In this document: one piece after another, positions 34,916-43,480 of the stretch
How positions within the stretch are numbered: position 1 is the first letter of the stretch
Layout: each line of letters opens with the position of its first letter
Source: Amycolatopsis jejuensis
GTDB lineage: Bacteria > Actinomycetota > Actinomycetes > Mycobacteriales > Pseudonocardiaceae
NCBI RefSeq assembly: GCF_000717335.1
Contig: NZ_JNYZ01000013.1
Location: 62,001-126,000, forward strand
Length of the DNA stretch: 64,000 nucleotides
Direction of reading: 5' to 3'
Notes under the pieces: model-generated
Database searches by the model: none
Told to the model about the DNA's origin: nothing
What the model saw: only the letters and a program-made list of their open reading frames with translations
Translations under genes and position numbers: made by a program

Positions 34916-37135
34916 GTGGAAGCGGCGGAAGCGGTGGACAAGGTCGGGAAGTGGTTGCGCGCCGTGCACGGCCCCGAGGTCTCCGGCCCGGGTGGCCTCC
35001 GGGTCGACCACGACCGCGTGCTGCGGGTCCCCGAGGGCTGGTCGATCCCCTACAACACGGTCGCGTTCCTCGACGACGGCCGCCCGGAGAAAGAGCTGTT
35101 CCCACCGCCGTCGGTGGTCGTCCGCGAGCCCGACGGCGAGCTGCGCCAAGCCCATCCGCAGCCCGGCGGGCTCAGCACGCCGGTGGCCTACCCCGGGCAG
35201 GAAAGCTGGCGCGAGGTCGTCGACCCGGAGTACGCCAAGGCCGGGCTCGGCGAGCTGGGCGTGCCGCTGCCTGCCGTCGCGGGCTGGGTGAAGGTCGACA
35301 ACGACGGGCACCAGACCGGCGACGAACGCGAGAACCCGGAGTACAAGGCGGGCCCGATCCGCCGGGGCTACCCGCGGCCGGAGAACCCGCTCGAAACCCT
35401 GCTGGCGTTCGCGAGTGTCGGCTGGCTGTCACGCGAGCAGCTGCTGATCGGCCTGCTGCGCTGCGAGGTCTTCGTGCCGCTCGACCGCCAGACCGGCGCC
35501 ACCGACGATTTCTACTTCTCCGAGGAACGCAACGAGCTGCGCGTTTTCAGCTCGACCCGGCATTTCCCGGCCCGCGAGCACGCCTGGTGGCGCGTGGACC
35601 TGGCGACGCTGGCCGAATTCGAGCATCCGCCGAACCTCGTGATCAACGGCGGACCGGCCACCTTCGAGGACGTCTCCGGCACCGAGCTCACCGCGACCGC
35701 GAAGCGGTTTCCCCGGCACGAGCCGCGCGTCGACGAGCACGGCAGCTGCCCGGAAATCGAGGAGGACCTGGAGAAACTCGCCGTCGACACCGCCGCGCGG
35801 ATGGGCTTCGACCAGCCGGTGGACGTACCCAGGATGGCCGCCGAACGAGCGCGCCGGCACGGTTTCGAGCTCACCGCCGACGAATGCCGCAAGACCGTGC
35901 TCGGCCGGTCCTGGCTGCGCCGCCTCGAACAGCCGGAGCCGGTCCGGACGCGGCCGAACGACTTGCGTGCCAACGGTCTCGTGCCCTCCTGGGACAACGA
36001 CGGCCGGATCGTCCCGCGGCTCGACACCTTCGGCAAGTACCCCGAGACGAACCTGGAGAACTTCCGTTTCGGCTGGCAGCGCGTGGTCGGCGCGTGGGTC
36101 GGGTTCGCGCTCGGCGAGGCACTCGGGGCGGCCGTCGACCGGATGCGGCTCGACGAGATCGTGTCGGCCTACGGTCCGGACGGCGTCCGCGAGCTGCCCC
36201 TCGCCTTCGACCAGCCGGGCCGGATCGGCTCGTTCACGCAACGGCTGCTGTTCCTCACCGAAGCCGTGATCCGCAGCCCGCACCGGGAACAGCCGGAGTC
36301 GCGGGACGTCGAAAAACTCTTCCCCGGCGTCGTCCGCAGCGCGCTCGGCCGGTGGCTGCACACGCAGGGCGCGCCGATGGACAGCGCCGACGGCTGGCTT
36401 GTGAAGGTGCCCGAGCTGCACGTCCGCCGCACGGCCGACGAGGCCGAGCTCAACGGGTACCACGCGCTGGTCACCGGTGATCCCCAGGCGGCCCCGCTGT
36501 CCGGTCCGGCCGCGCTGATCGCCGCGCTGCCGGCGGTGCTCACCGAGGCGGGTCCGGGTACCGGGTTCAGCGGCGGCATCCAGCAGGTCGTGCGCGACCT
36601 CGCGGGTGTCACGCACCAGCCGGACGACGTGGCCGCGGCGACGTACCTGGCGTGGGTGTTCGAGAAGGCGCTCACCAAGGATTCGTTCAGCTACCCGGTG
36701 TGGAATCTGTCGCGGGAAGTGCTGGAGGAGCACGACGACGAGACGATCCGCGCGCTGGTGGCGGAATCCGTACCGTTCTTCGGCGAACACGGACTGCCGG
36801 ACCTGCGGATGCCCGAGCTGATCGGCGACGGACAGAGCACGTTGTCGGTGCTCGGCCGCGCGTTCGCGGCGCTGTCCGGCTTCGAAAACTACCCCGAACA
36901 GGCGCTCTTGCGCGCCATCAACCACTCCGGCCGCAGCGCGCTCACCGGTGCGCTGGCCGGTGCTCTGCTCGGCGCCCGCGCAGGGGTGCCCGGACTGCCG
37001 TGGAAGTGGGTCGAGCAGCTCGAACTGCATCACCTGATCGAACAGCTCGCGACCGACGCGCTCTGGCATTTCGACCGGCATTCGGCGCGTGCCGCGCTCG
37101 GGGACGCCTGGGTGCAGCGCTACCCACGGCACTGA
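34916..37135 (+). CDS. YrhB/SseB-like/ADP-ribosylglycohydrolase-fold fusion protein
   Basis: 739 residues. Residues 1-75 resemble the YrhB (Imm35) immunity fold (GWSIPYNTVAFLDDG...VVVREPDG). Residues 145-255 look like an SseB-type domain (LLAFASVGWLSREQLLIGLLRCEVFVPLDR). Residues 380-739 resemble an ADP-ribosylglycohydrolase (VGFALGEALGAAVDRM; NHSGRSALTGALAGALLGARAGVPGLPWKWVEQLE). The metal-binding Asp of the enzyme family appear lost: the usual TDDTQ is SFTQ and the usual GDSDST is GRSALT. It is therefore probably a binding or immunity protein, not an active hydrolase. The start at 34916 follows GAGAGGACC. Confidence 0.65.
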   Translation: MEAAEAVDKVGKWLRAVHGPEVSGPGGLRVDHDRVLRVPEGWSIPYNTVAFLDDGRPEKELFPPPSVVVREPDGELRQAHPQPGGLSTPVAYPGQESWREVVDPEYAKAGLGELGVPLPAVAGWVKVDNDGHQTGDERENPEYKAGPIRRGYPRPENPLETLLAFASVGWLSREQLLIGLLRCEVFVPLDRQTGATDDFYFSEERNELRVFSSTRHFPAREHAWWRVDLATLAEFEHPPNLVINGGPATFEDVSGTELTATAKRFPRHEPRVDEHGSCPEIEEDLEKLAVDTAARMGFDQPVDVPRMAAERARRHGFELTADECRKTVLGRSWLRRLEQPEPVRTRPNDLRANGLVPSWDNDGRIVPRLDTFGKYPETNLENFRFGWQRVVGAWVGFALGEALGAAVDRMRLDEIVSAYGPDGVRELPLAFDQPGRIGSFTQRLLFLTEAVIRSPHREQPESRDVEKLFPGVVRSALGRWLHTQGAPMDSADGWLVKVPELHVRRTADEAELNGYHALVTGDPQAAPLSGPAALIAALPAVLTEAGPGTGFSGGIQQVVRDLAGVTHQPDDVAAATYLAWVFEKALTKDSFSYPVWNLSREVLEEHDDETIRALVAESVPFFGEHGLPDLRMPELIGDGQSTLSVLGRAFAALSGFENYPEQALLRAINHSGRSALTGALAGALLGARAGVPGLPWKWVEQLELHHLIEQLATDALWHFDRHSARAALGDAWVQRYPRH

Positions 37136-37243
37136 CAAGCACTGAGCGTCACCCGAGCGGGTATCGGTGACCGATGATCCCGCGACGCCCCGGTCGGCTA
37201 AGTTCGGTGCCGGGCACACGGGGGATTCGGGGAGGAACCAGAC

Positions 37244-39130
37244 GTGCGGTACCGGGTGGAATCGGGAGAACGCCCAGACGGCCGGTACGCCACGCTGGAC
37301 GGCCGCACTTTTACCGCCCAGCGCTCCACCACCGACGGCACCCTGCTGCTCAGGGTGCTGCCCGGCGAGGAAGCACCCGAGGGTTTCGACCGGATCCACG
37401 AAGGCCGACCGGCCCGCGTCATACTCGCCAACGAGGTCCCGGCGACCTTCGACCTGCGCACGTACGCCGAATACGAGGCCGAGCTGTTCGAGGTCGCCCC
37501 GGGTGACCAGGCGAATCTCACGCTCCGCTGGACCCGGCACGATCCGGTCCGCGCCACGCAGCTCGGGCTCACCGATTTCTCCGCCACCGTCCCGGGAAAG
37601 CAGCTCACCGGCTTGTGGCTGACCCGCCACGACCACGGCGAGCCGCAGGCCGAGAGCGGTGACCAGGGAAAACTGCTGCGCGCGATCGGCCGCACGCTGC
37701 GTGCGGTACCCGGCGGCTGGACCCGCGTCGCCGCGCAGTTCCGGCAGGTCGGCGACTACGCCGAGCTGGAAGTCCGGGCCGTCGGCGACGAAAACGGCCC
37801 GGTTTCCGTGTCCCTGCCCGGGTCTCCGCAGCTGAGCACGCTCTTCGCCCAGTTGCGCGCCGCGATGTACCACCCGGAGAGCGGCACCTGGTTCCAAGGC
37901 ACCTTCACCCTCGACTCGGCGTCCCAGTTCGACTTCGATTTCGACGCCGACCACGAGCCTGGCTGGCGGCTGCCCCCCAACGACGGCGGCCGCCCGGCCC
38001 GCGAGTCCTACGCGGTCGAGCTGACCCGGTTTCCCCGTCCGGACAAGCATTTGCCCGACTGGCTCGCCGCGAAAGCCGGGCTGCCGCTCGACGTCGTCTT
38101 CCGCCAGGCCAGCCCGGTCGACGCACACCGTGAGGGCGAACGGCCGATGGTCAACCGCCCGCCCGTGCCGCCGGAGCAGGTCCGCGGGGTGCTCGACTAC
38201 CTGTTCCGCGCGCCCGTCGTGCTGCACCGCCCGACCCCGCAGCCGGACGTGTTCGCGCCCGGCTCCCCGCCCGACGTACCGCAGGCCTTCCACACCGATG
38301 GCACCTGGCTCTGGCCCGCCGCCGTGCCGCATTACCTGCGTAAATACGGTGTACCGCCGGAGCCCGAACTGGTCGAGCACATCCGCGCCGCCGGTTTTCG
38401 CCCGCCGCTGGTGCCCGAACTGGTGCGCGCGACCGCCGAGGCCGTCGTGCTCGGCACCCCGCGTCCGCCGCGCACCGAAGCCGAGCTGCCGGACGACAGC
38501 GCGCTCGCCCAAGCCGTCCGCGGTGGCAGCGAACCGGACCGTCCGCTGCGCGGCGCCGACACGTTGACCCTGTTGCAGCAACGGCTCACCGAGCACGGCG
38601 TGCCGTCGACGGCGTACCGGATCGGCGCGAACGAGATGCCCGCCGAGGGCGTATGGACGTTGCGCCGCGCGGAAAACGGCTGGGAAGTGTCGCGTCCGCC
38701 CGCCGTGGAACCGGTGGCTTTCGCCGCCCTCGCCGACGCCGCCCGGTTCCTCCTCGGCACCCTGCTGATGCTGCCGCCGCACCAGGAATCCGATCAGCCC
38801 GCGGACTGGCCGATCGTGCCGATGCGCGGCGAACCACCGCTGTCGTTCTTCCGCGGCAAGCGAATCGTGGCGCTGCCCGCAGGTACGACGGTCGCCCGGT
38901 TCGGCCCCGAATCCGGCAACCTCGTGCACCCGGTTTCGGTGCGGTTCCCGGAAACCTCGCTGCCCCCGGACCGCGAACGCGACCGGCACGAGTACCGCGT
39001 GCAGCGCACCATCCGGGTCCTGACCGGAATCACCGCGCCGTGGGGCCCGTTCCCCGGCGGAGCGACCGCGTTCCTGCTGCCGCGGCCGATCGCGCACCAC
39101 CTGGAGTCGGGCGCGCTTTCCCGGCCGTGA
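37244..39130 (+). CDS. TNT-domain protein with N-terminal YezG/DUF600-like domain
   Basis: 628 residues. GTG/ATG choice: GTG 37244 follows GGGGAGGAACC. Residues 140-285 resemble a YezG/DUF600-like immunity fold (LLRAIGRTLRAVPGGW...YAVELTRFPRPDKHLPDWL). The last 100 residues are a TNT (tuberculosis necrotising toxin, NAD glycohydrolase) domain: FRGKRIVALPAGTTVARFG, NLVHPVSVRFPETSLPP, TGITAPWGPFPGGATAFLLPRPIAHHLESGAL. In active TNT domains a Gln precedes the aromatic residue of the last strand; here that position is occupied by small residues, so activity is doubtful. No signal peptide and no immunity gene other than the upstream fusion protein. Confidence 0.7.
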   Translation: MRYRVESGERPDGRYATLDGRTFTAQRSTTDGTLLLRVLPGEEAPEGFDRIHEGRPARVILANEVPATFDLRTYAEYEAELFEVAPGDQANLTLRWTRHDPVRATQLGLTDFSATVPGKQLTGLWLTRHDHGEPQAESGDQGKLLRAIGRTLRAVPGGWTRVAAQFRQVGDYAELEVRAVGDENGPVSVSLPGSPQLSTLFAQLRAAMYHPESGTWFQGTFTLDSASQFDFDFDADHEPGWRLPPNDGGRPARESYAVELTRFPRPDKHLPDWLAAKAGLPLDVVFRQASPVDAHREGERPMVNRPPVPPEQVRGVLDYLFRAPVVLHRPTPQPDVFAPGSPPDVPQAFHTDGTWLWPAAVPHYLRKYGVPPEPELVEHIRAAGFRPPLVPELVRATAEAVVLGTPRPPRTEAELPDDSALAQAVRGGSEPDRPLRGADTLTLLQQRLTEHGVPSTAYRIGANEMPAEGVWTLRRAENGWEVSRPPAVEPVAFAALADAARFLLGTLLMLPPHQESDQPADWPIVPMRGEPPLSFFRGKRIVALPAGTTVARFGPESGNLVHPVSVRFPETSLPPDRERDRHEYRVQRTIRVLTGITAPWGPFPGGATAFLLPRPIAHHLESGALSRP

Positions 39131-39134
39131 GCGA

Positions 39135-39150
39135 GGTTCCACGTGGAACC
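39135..39150. promoter_or_regulatory. Variant parS-like palindrome
   Basis: A perfect 16-base palindrome, GGTTCCACGTGGAACC, just after the TNT-gene stop. It matches the ParB site core TTCCACGTGGAA used in some actinobacteria, with two symmetrical changes from GTTTCACGTGAAAC. It lies about 22 kb from parAB. Confidence 0.6.
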
Positions 39151-39344
39151 ATCCGGCTGAATGGGGGCAGCAACCAGAACAGGTCAATGCACTGCACACC
39201 GTTATCAAGCGGCGGCCAGGCCCGTAACCGGACTGACCGCACCACTACCAGTTCACCCGCGGCAGAGTTCCTTCCGTCTGGCAGCCCCCCACCATGGTCA
39301 GCAGCGCTTACGCGATTGCCCTTTAGGCACGCTACGCTGGCAGT

Positions 39345-40772
39345 ATGCTCACTCGACTCGAAGTCCAGGGTTTCAAGAACCTGCTGGACGTACAGGTCGA
39401 TTTCGGGCCGTTCACCTGCATTGCGGGCGCGAACGGCATCGGAAAATCGAACGTGTTCGATGTGATCGACTTTTTGGCACACCTCGCGTCGGGAACGTTG
39501 ATGGAGGCCACCCAACTCGTTCGTGGGTCTGCGGCAGGACGAACCGGCGATCCACGCGATCTCTTCTGGGATGGATACCGCGACCACGAGCGGAAGATCA
39601 GCTTGGCCGCCGAAATGATCGTACCGGCTGAGATCGAGGATGATCTAGGCTCACCAGCCCAGGCCACTACGACTTTCCTGCGCTACGAAGTCAGCATCGG
39701 GTACGTACGCGCAGATGGCGAGGCCAGCGTCGGGCGCCTCTCGCTCCTTGCAGAAAGGCTCGTTCATATCACCCGCGGTGATGCGCCCAACCGTCTGCGC
39801 TTCAAGCACAGCGCCAAGTACTTTCGCAATAATGTGGTCCTGGGGAAACGGAGCGGGGGCCCATTTCTGTCGACCGAAAATCATGAGAATGGCCTCGTCA
39901 TTAATGTCCATGGTGATGGCGGAAGCTTCGGGCGCCCACAACCCCGCGCAGCGGATCGGGCAGGACGAACTGTTCTCAGTACCATTTCGACAAATGATCA
40001 CCCGACGGTACTCGCCGCGAGGCGGGAGATGCAAAGCTGGAGGCGGCTCGCGCTTGAACCGTCTGCGCTACGGACCCCCGACGGTTTTGCCGAACCAAGA
40101 ACACTGAGTTCGGACGGTCGGCATCTTGCCGGCACGCTATTCCGCATTGCACACGATAGTGTGCGGCATCAAACCGCGCCTGACCCGGATGCCGTTTACG
40201 CCAGAGTAGCGGGACGACTAGCAGATCTCGGAGACCTGGGCGTCAAAAGTATCGATGTGCAGTCAGATCAAGTGCGTGAAGTCCTTACTCTGTACCTGAA
40301 CGAACGGGGCGGTCTTCGACTCGCCGCCCGCGGGTTATCTGAAGGCACACTTCGATTCCTGGCACTCTGTGTCATCCTTGAAGATCCCACCATTACCGGT
40401 GTCATCTGCATGGAAGAACCAGAGAATGGGATACACCCGGCAAACCTTGAGACGATGCTGCACCTCGTTCAAGATCTCGCAGTCGACCCGAGTATGGCAC
40501 CAGACACAGACAACCCATTCCGTCAGGTCATCATCAATACACATTCACCCGGCGTTGTACAACTGTGCGATCGTAACGATATCTTAGTAGCTGACAGCCG
40601 ACTTCAATCAGCCCCTGATGGAAGTACCGTGCGCGCACTTTCGCTTCGTCCGTTAACGGGAACATGGCGGGCAAAAGATTCTAGCGATACGGCGACCGAT
40701 GCGGACCTAGTCGTGTACATCACCGCGCCTGCCGGAGCCCAGAATAAGCTTCCCCTGGATCTGGTCGGCTGA
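39345..40772 (+). CDS. SMC/OLD-type AAA ATPase (AAA_21), candidate defence sensor
   Basis: 475 residues. ABC-type ATPase of the RecF/OLD group: Walker A GANGIGKSN (residues 28-36), signature LSEGTLRFLALCVIL (from 331), Walker B GVICMEEPENGIHP (E357, E358), switch INTHSPGV (H400). The region between is a helical insert without a coiled-coil hinge. Unlike OLD proteins there is no C-terminal TOPRIM nuclease; the tail stops soon after the switch. The next gene starts at the last base of this stop (TGATG), so the two are coupled. GC is lower than the flanks (29 of 60 bases in 40561-40620), with many A/T third positions, indicating acquisition. ATG 39345. Confidence 0.85.
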   Translation: MLTRLEVQGFKNLLDVQVDFGPFTCIAGANGIGKSNVFDVIDFLAHLASGTLMEATQLVRGSAAGRTGDPRDLFWDGYRDHERKISLAAEMIVPAEIEDDLGSPAQATTTFLRYEVSIGYVRADGEASVGRLSLLAERLVHITRGDAPNRLRFKHSAKYFRNNVVLGKRSGGPFLSTENHENGLVINVHGDGGSFGRPQPRAADRAGRTVLSTISTNDHPTVLAARREMQSWRRLALEPSALRTPDGFAEPRTLSSDGRHLAGTLFRIAHDSVRHQTAPDPDAVYARVAGRLADLGDLGVKSIDVQSDQVREVLTLYLNERGGLRLAARGLSEGTLRFLALCVILEDPTITGVICMEEPENGIHPANLETMLHLVQDLAVDPSMAPDTDNPFRQVIINTHSPGVVQLCDRNDILVADSRLQSAPDGSTVRALSLRPLTGTWRAKDSSDTATDADLVVYITAPAGAQNKLPLDLVG

Positions 40773-41404
40773 TGCCGAGAGTACTACAAGGGTTGTTCAT
40801 CGCTGAAGGAACTTCCGACCAGCCGCTAGCCAATACGGTTGAGGTCTTATTCCGGGAAAGCGGTATCGAGCTTCGCCTGACTGTTCCGCCATACGAACAG
40901 CTTCCCAAGGTTGCCAAGACCATCAAAGATCGAACTGAAGCCGGTCAACGCTTGATGGAGTGCATCGACGTAGTCGTAGTTCATCGGGACAGTGACAATG
41001 TCGGCCACGACGTACGCCGTGAAGAAATCGATTCAGCCATGCACTCTGCTGGGATCGGTGTTTGGTGCCCGATTGTTCCCGTCAGAATGACGGAAGCTTG
41101 GTTACTTTTGGACGAAAAAGAAATTCGAAGAGTCGCCGGAAACCCCAAGGGCAGGGCATCCTTGGGTCTTCCCAAGCGACACGAGGTAGAACGAGTCGCT
41201 GATCCTAAAGAGGTTCTCCGAAAAGCCTTGCTGGATGCGTCAGCGGCAACCGGGCGGCGGCGCGAACGAGAAGCAAAACGATTCAACTCGCAGAGGCGGC
41301 AACTGCTCGAGGGCATCGACCGAGAGGGCCCGCTCAAGGAACTCTCCAGCTGGCAGCAGCTACTGGAGGATGTCGCGAGGTCAAGCCGCCTGCTTAGGCC
41401 TTGA
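40772..41404 (+). CDS. DUF4276-like protein with TOPRIM-type acidic residues, candidate effector
   Basis: 210 residues, no signal peptide. GLFIAEGTSD near the N terminus (E12, D16) and VVVVHRDSDN (D73, D75) are arranged like the E...DxD metal site of a TOPRIM nuclease, as described for DUF4276 and OLD-type effectors. VPVRMTEAWLL (about 98-110) is another DUF4276-type motif. The C-terminal third is a basic helical tail (RRREREAKRFNSQRRQLLEG). It is translationally coupled to the ATPase and shares its lower GC (33 of 60 bases in 40801-40860). The pair likely supplies in trans what OLD proteins carry in one chain. Nuclease function is inferred. Confidence 0.7.
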   Translation: MPRVLQGLFIAEGTSDQPLANTVEVLFRESGIELRLTVPPYEQLPKVAKTIKDRTEAGQRLMECIDVVVVHRDSDNVGHDVRREEIDSAMHSAGIGVWCPIVPVRMTEAWLLLDEKEIRRVAGNPKGRASLGLPKRHEVERVADPKEVLRKALLDASAATGRRREREAKRFNSQRRQLLEGIDREGPLKELSSWQQLLEDVARSSRLLRP

Positions 41405-41412
41405 ACCATCCG

Positions 41413-42858
41413 TCACTCGCCCGAGCCGAGGCCTTCCGCCGCCGCCCATTTCTTCAGCTCCGCAACGGCGTCGTCGTGGTCGAGCGGACCGCGGTCCAGC
41501 CGCAGTTCCTTCAGGAACTTCCAAGCCCGGCCGACCTGCGGGCCTGGCGGAAGGCCGAGCAGCCGCATGATCTCGTTGCCGTCGAGGTCGGGCCGGACGC
41601 GATCGAGGTCCTCCTGCTCCTTGATCCGCGCGATGCGAGCCTCGAGATCGTCGTACGTCGCCTGCAGGGCAGCCGCTTTGCGCTTGTTGCGCGTGGTCGA
41701 GTCGGCTCGGACGAGCTTGTGCAGCCGGGTCAGCAGGTCACCGGCGTCGGTGACATAGCGGCGTACCGCGGAATCGGTCCACTCGCCGCTGCCGTACCCG
41801 TGGAACCGCAGGTGCAGGAACACCAGCTGCGACACCTGCTCGATGATCTCCTTCGAGTACTTCAGCGCCCGCAAACGCTTGCGCGCCATCCGGGCGCCGA
41901 CCACCTCGTGGTGGTGGAAGCTCACGCCGCCGCCCGGCTGGAACTCGCGCGTGGCCGGTTTGCCGACGTCGTGCAGCAGCGCGGCCAGCCGCAGCACCAG
42001 GTCCGGCTCGCACGCCGGCTCGTGCCGGGTCTCCAGCTCGATCGCCTGCGCGAGCACGGTGAGCGAATGCTCGTAGACGTCCTTGTGCTGGTGGTGCTCG
42101 TCGATCGCCAGCCGCATGCCGGGCAGCTCGGGCAGCACGTGGTCGGCCAGCCCGGTGTCCACGAGCAGTTCGAGACCCGGCCGCGGGTCCGGCGCCAGCA
42201 TCAGCTTCGACAGCTCCGCCTGTACCCGCTCGGCGGTGATCCGCTCGATCTCGCCCGCCATCGACGTCATCGCCTCGACCACGCGCGGCGCGGCGGTGAA
42301 GCCCAGCTGCGCCGAGAACCGCGCGGCGCGCATCATCCGGAGCGGGTCGTCGGCGAACGACTCCTGTGGGCGCGCCGGGGTGTCGAGCACCTTGAGCCGC
42401 AACGCATCCATGCCGTCGTGCGGGTCGATGAACGTCTTCGACACCAGGTCGATCGCCATCGCGTTCACGGTGAAATCGCGCCGCCGCAGGTCGCCCTCGA
42501 TCGTGTCGCCGAAGGTGACCTCGGGGTTTCGGCCGACGCGGTCGTAGCTGTCCGCGCGGAACGTGGTGATCTCGAGGGTCTTGCCGTTCTTCGTGACCCC
42601 GACGGTGCCGAACGCGATCCCGACGTCCCAGACCGCGTCGGCCCATTCGCCCACGATCTGCAGCACCCGGTCGGGCCGGGCGTCGGTGGTGAAGTCGAGA
42701 TCGCTCGACAACCGGCCGAGCAGCGCATCCCGCACGCTGCCGCCGACCAGGTACAAGCTGTGGCCGGCGCGCTCGAACCGCTCGGCGAGCTCGTCGGCCA
42801 GAGGGGACACACGCATCAGTTCCGTCACCGCGTTCTGCTGGGCGACCAGGTTGTTCAC
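41413..42858 (-). CDS. cca: CCA tRNA nucleotidyltransferase
   Basis: 481 residues. Adds or repairs the 3' CCA of tRNAs. The nucleotidyltransferase head shows LVGGSVRDALLGRLSSDLDFTTDA with the DxD metal site, then RRRDFTVNAMAIDL and the ADDPLRMMRAARFSAQLGF helix. A C-terminal HD domain (YEHSLTVLAQAIE...RLAALLHDVGKP) matches the actinobacterial PcnA type. GTG 42858. It converges on the low-GC ATPase pair across eight bases, which suggests the pair was inserted just downstream of cca. Confidence 0.95.
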   Translation of the reverse strand: MNNLVAQQNAVTELMRVSPLADELAERFERAGHSLYLVGGSVRDALLGRLSSDLDFTTDARPDRVLQIVGEWADAVWDVGIAFGTVGVTKNGKTLEITTFRADSYDRVGRNPEVTFGDTIEGDLRRRDFTVNAMAIDLVSKTFIDPHDGMDALRLKVLDTPARPQESFADDPLRMMRAARFSAQLGFTAAPRVVEAMTSMAGEIERITAERVQAELSKLMLAPDPRPGLELLVDTGLADHVLPELPGMRLAIDEHHQHKDVYEHSLTVLAQAIELETRHEPACEPDLVLRLAALLHDVGKPATREFQPGGGVSFHHHEVVGARMARKRLRALKYSKEIIEQVSQLVFLHLRFHGYGSGEWTDSAVRRYVTDAGDLLTRLHKLVRADSTTRNKRKAAALQATYDDLEARIARIKEQEDLDRVRPDLDGNEIMRLLGLPPGPQVGRAWKFLKELRLDRGPLDHDDAVAELKKWAAAEGLGSGE

Positions 42859-42959
42859 TCGAATCCCACCACGAAAATGGCACCCTCGCTGCGGGTACCG
42901 CCGGACACGGACACGGAGAGCCAGAGTACCCGGGCAACCGTTTGCTCTAGCATCGCAGC

Positions 42960-43466
42960 ATGTCTGGATCAGCCGGCCGCGCCGGAGGGCCGAAGCCGCG
43001 CCGGCGGCGACGGCGGCACCGCGGCAGGCGGCTGACCACGGTCGACGAGACCTCGGCAGGCGGGCTCGTGGTCGACCCGGACCGGGAACGTGCGGTGCTG
43101 ATCGGCAGGCTCGACCGGCACGGCAGACTGCTGTGGTCGTTGCCGAAGGGCCACATCGAGGACGGGGAAACGGTGGAGCAGACCGCAGTGCGCGAGGTGA
43201 AGGAGGAAACCGGCATCTCCGCCCGCGTGCTTCAGCCGCTCGGCACCATCGACTACTGGTTCGTCGCGCAGCAGCGCCGGGTGCACAAGACCGTGCACCA
43301 CTTCCTGCTCGAATCCACCGGTGGCGAGCTCTCCGACGAGGACGTCGAGGTCACCGAGGTCGCCTGGGTCCCGCTGGCCGAGCTGGAGACCACCCTCGCC
43401 TACGCGGACGAGCGCAAGCTGGTCCGCGGGGCAGCAGAACTTTTCGCGCCCGACGAGCGCGGCTGA
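42960..43466 (+). CDS. NUDIX hydrolase
   Basis: 168 residues. A complete Nudix box [23 protein letters not shown] coordinates Mg2+ for hydrolysis of nucleoside-diphosphate-linked substrates. The N terminus is very basic ([17 protein letters not shown]). It occupies the position of Rv3908 (mutT4) in M. tuberculosis, between cca and the DUF6049 gene, so a house-cleaning or RNA-related role is plausible but the substrate is unknown. ATG 42960, divergent from cca. Confidence 0.92.
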   Translation: MSGSAGRAGGPKPRRRRRRHRGRRLTTVDETSAGGLVVDPDRERAVLIGRLDRHGRLLWSLPKGHIEDGETVEQTAVREVKEETGISARVLQPLGTIDYWFVAQQRRVHKTVHHFLLESTGGELSDEDVEVTEVAWVPLAELETTLAYADERKLVRGAAELFAPDERG

Positions 43467-43480
43467 GAGGGAGCACCCGA

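Noticed and set aside
35429..39208. 1259-codon minus-strand frame opposite the TNT cassette
   Set aside because: The plus-strand genes have recognisable domains; the minus frame is compositional shadow.
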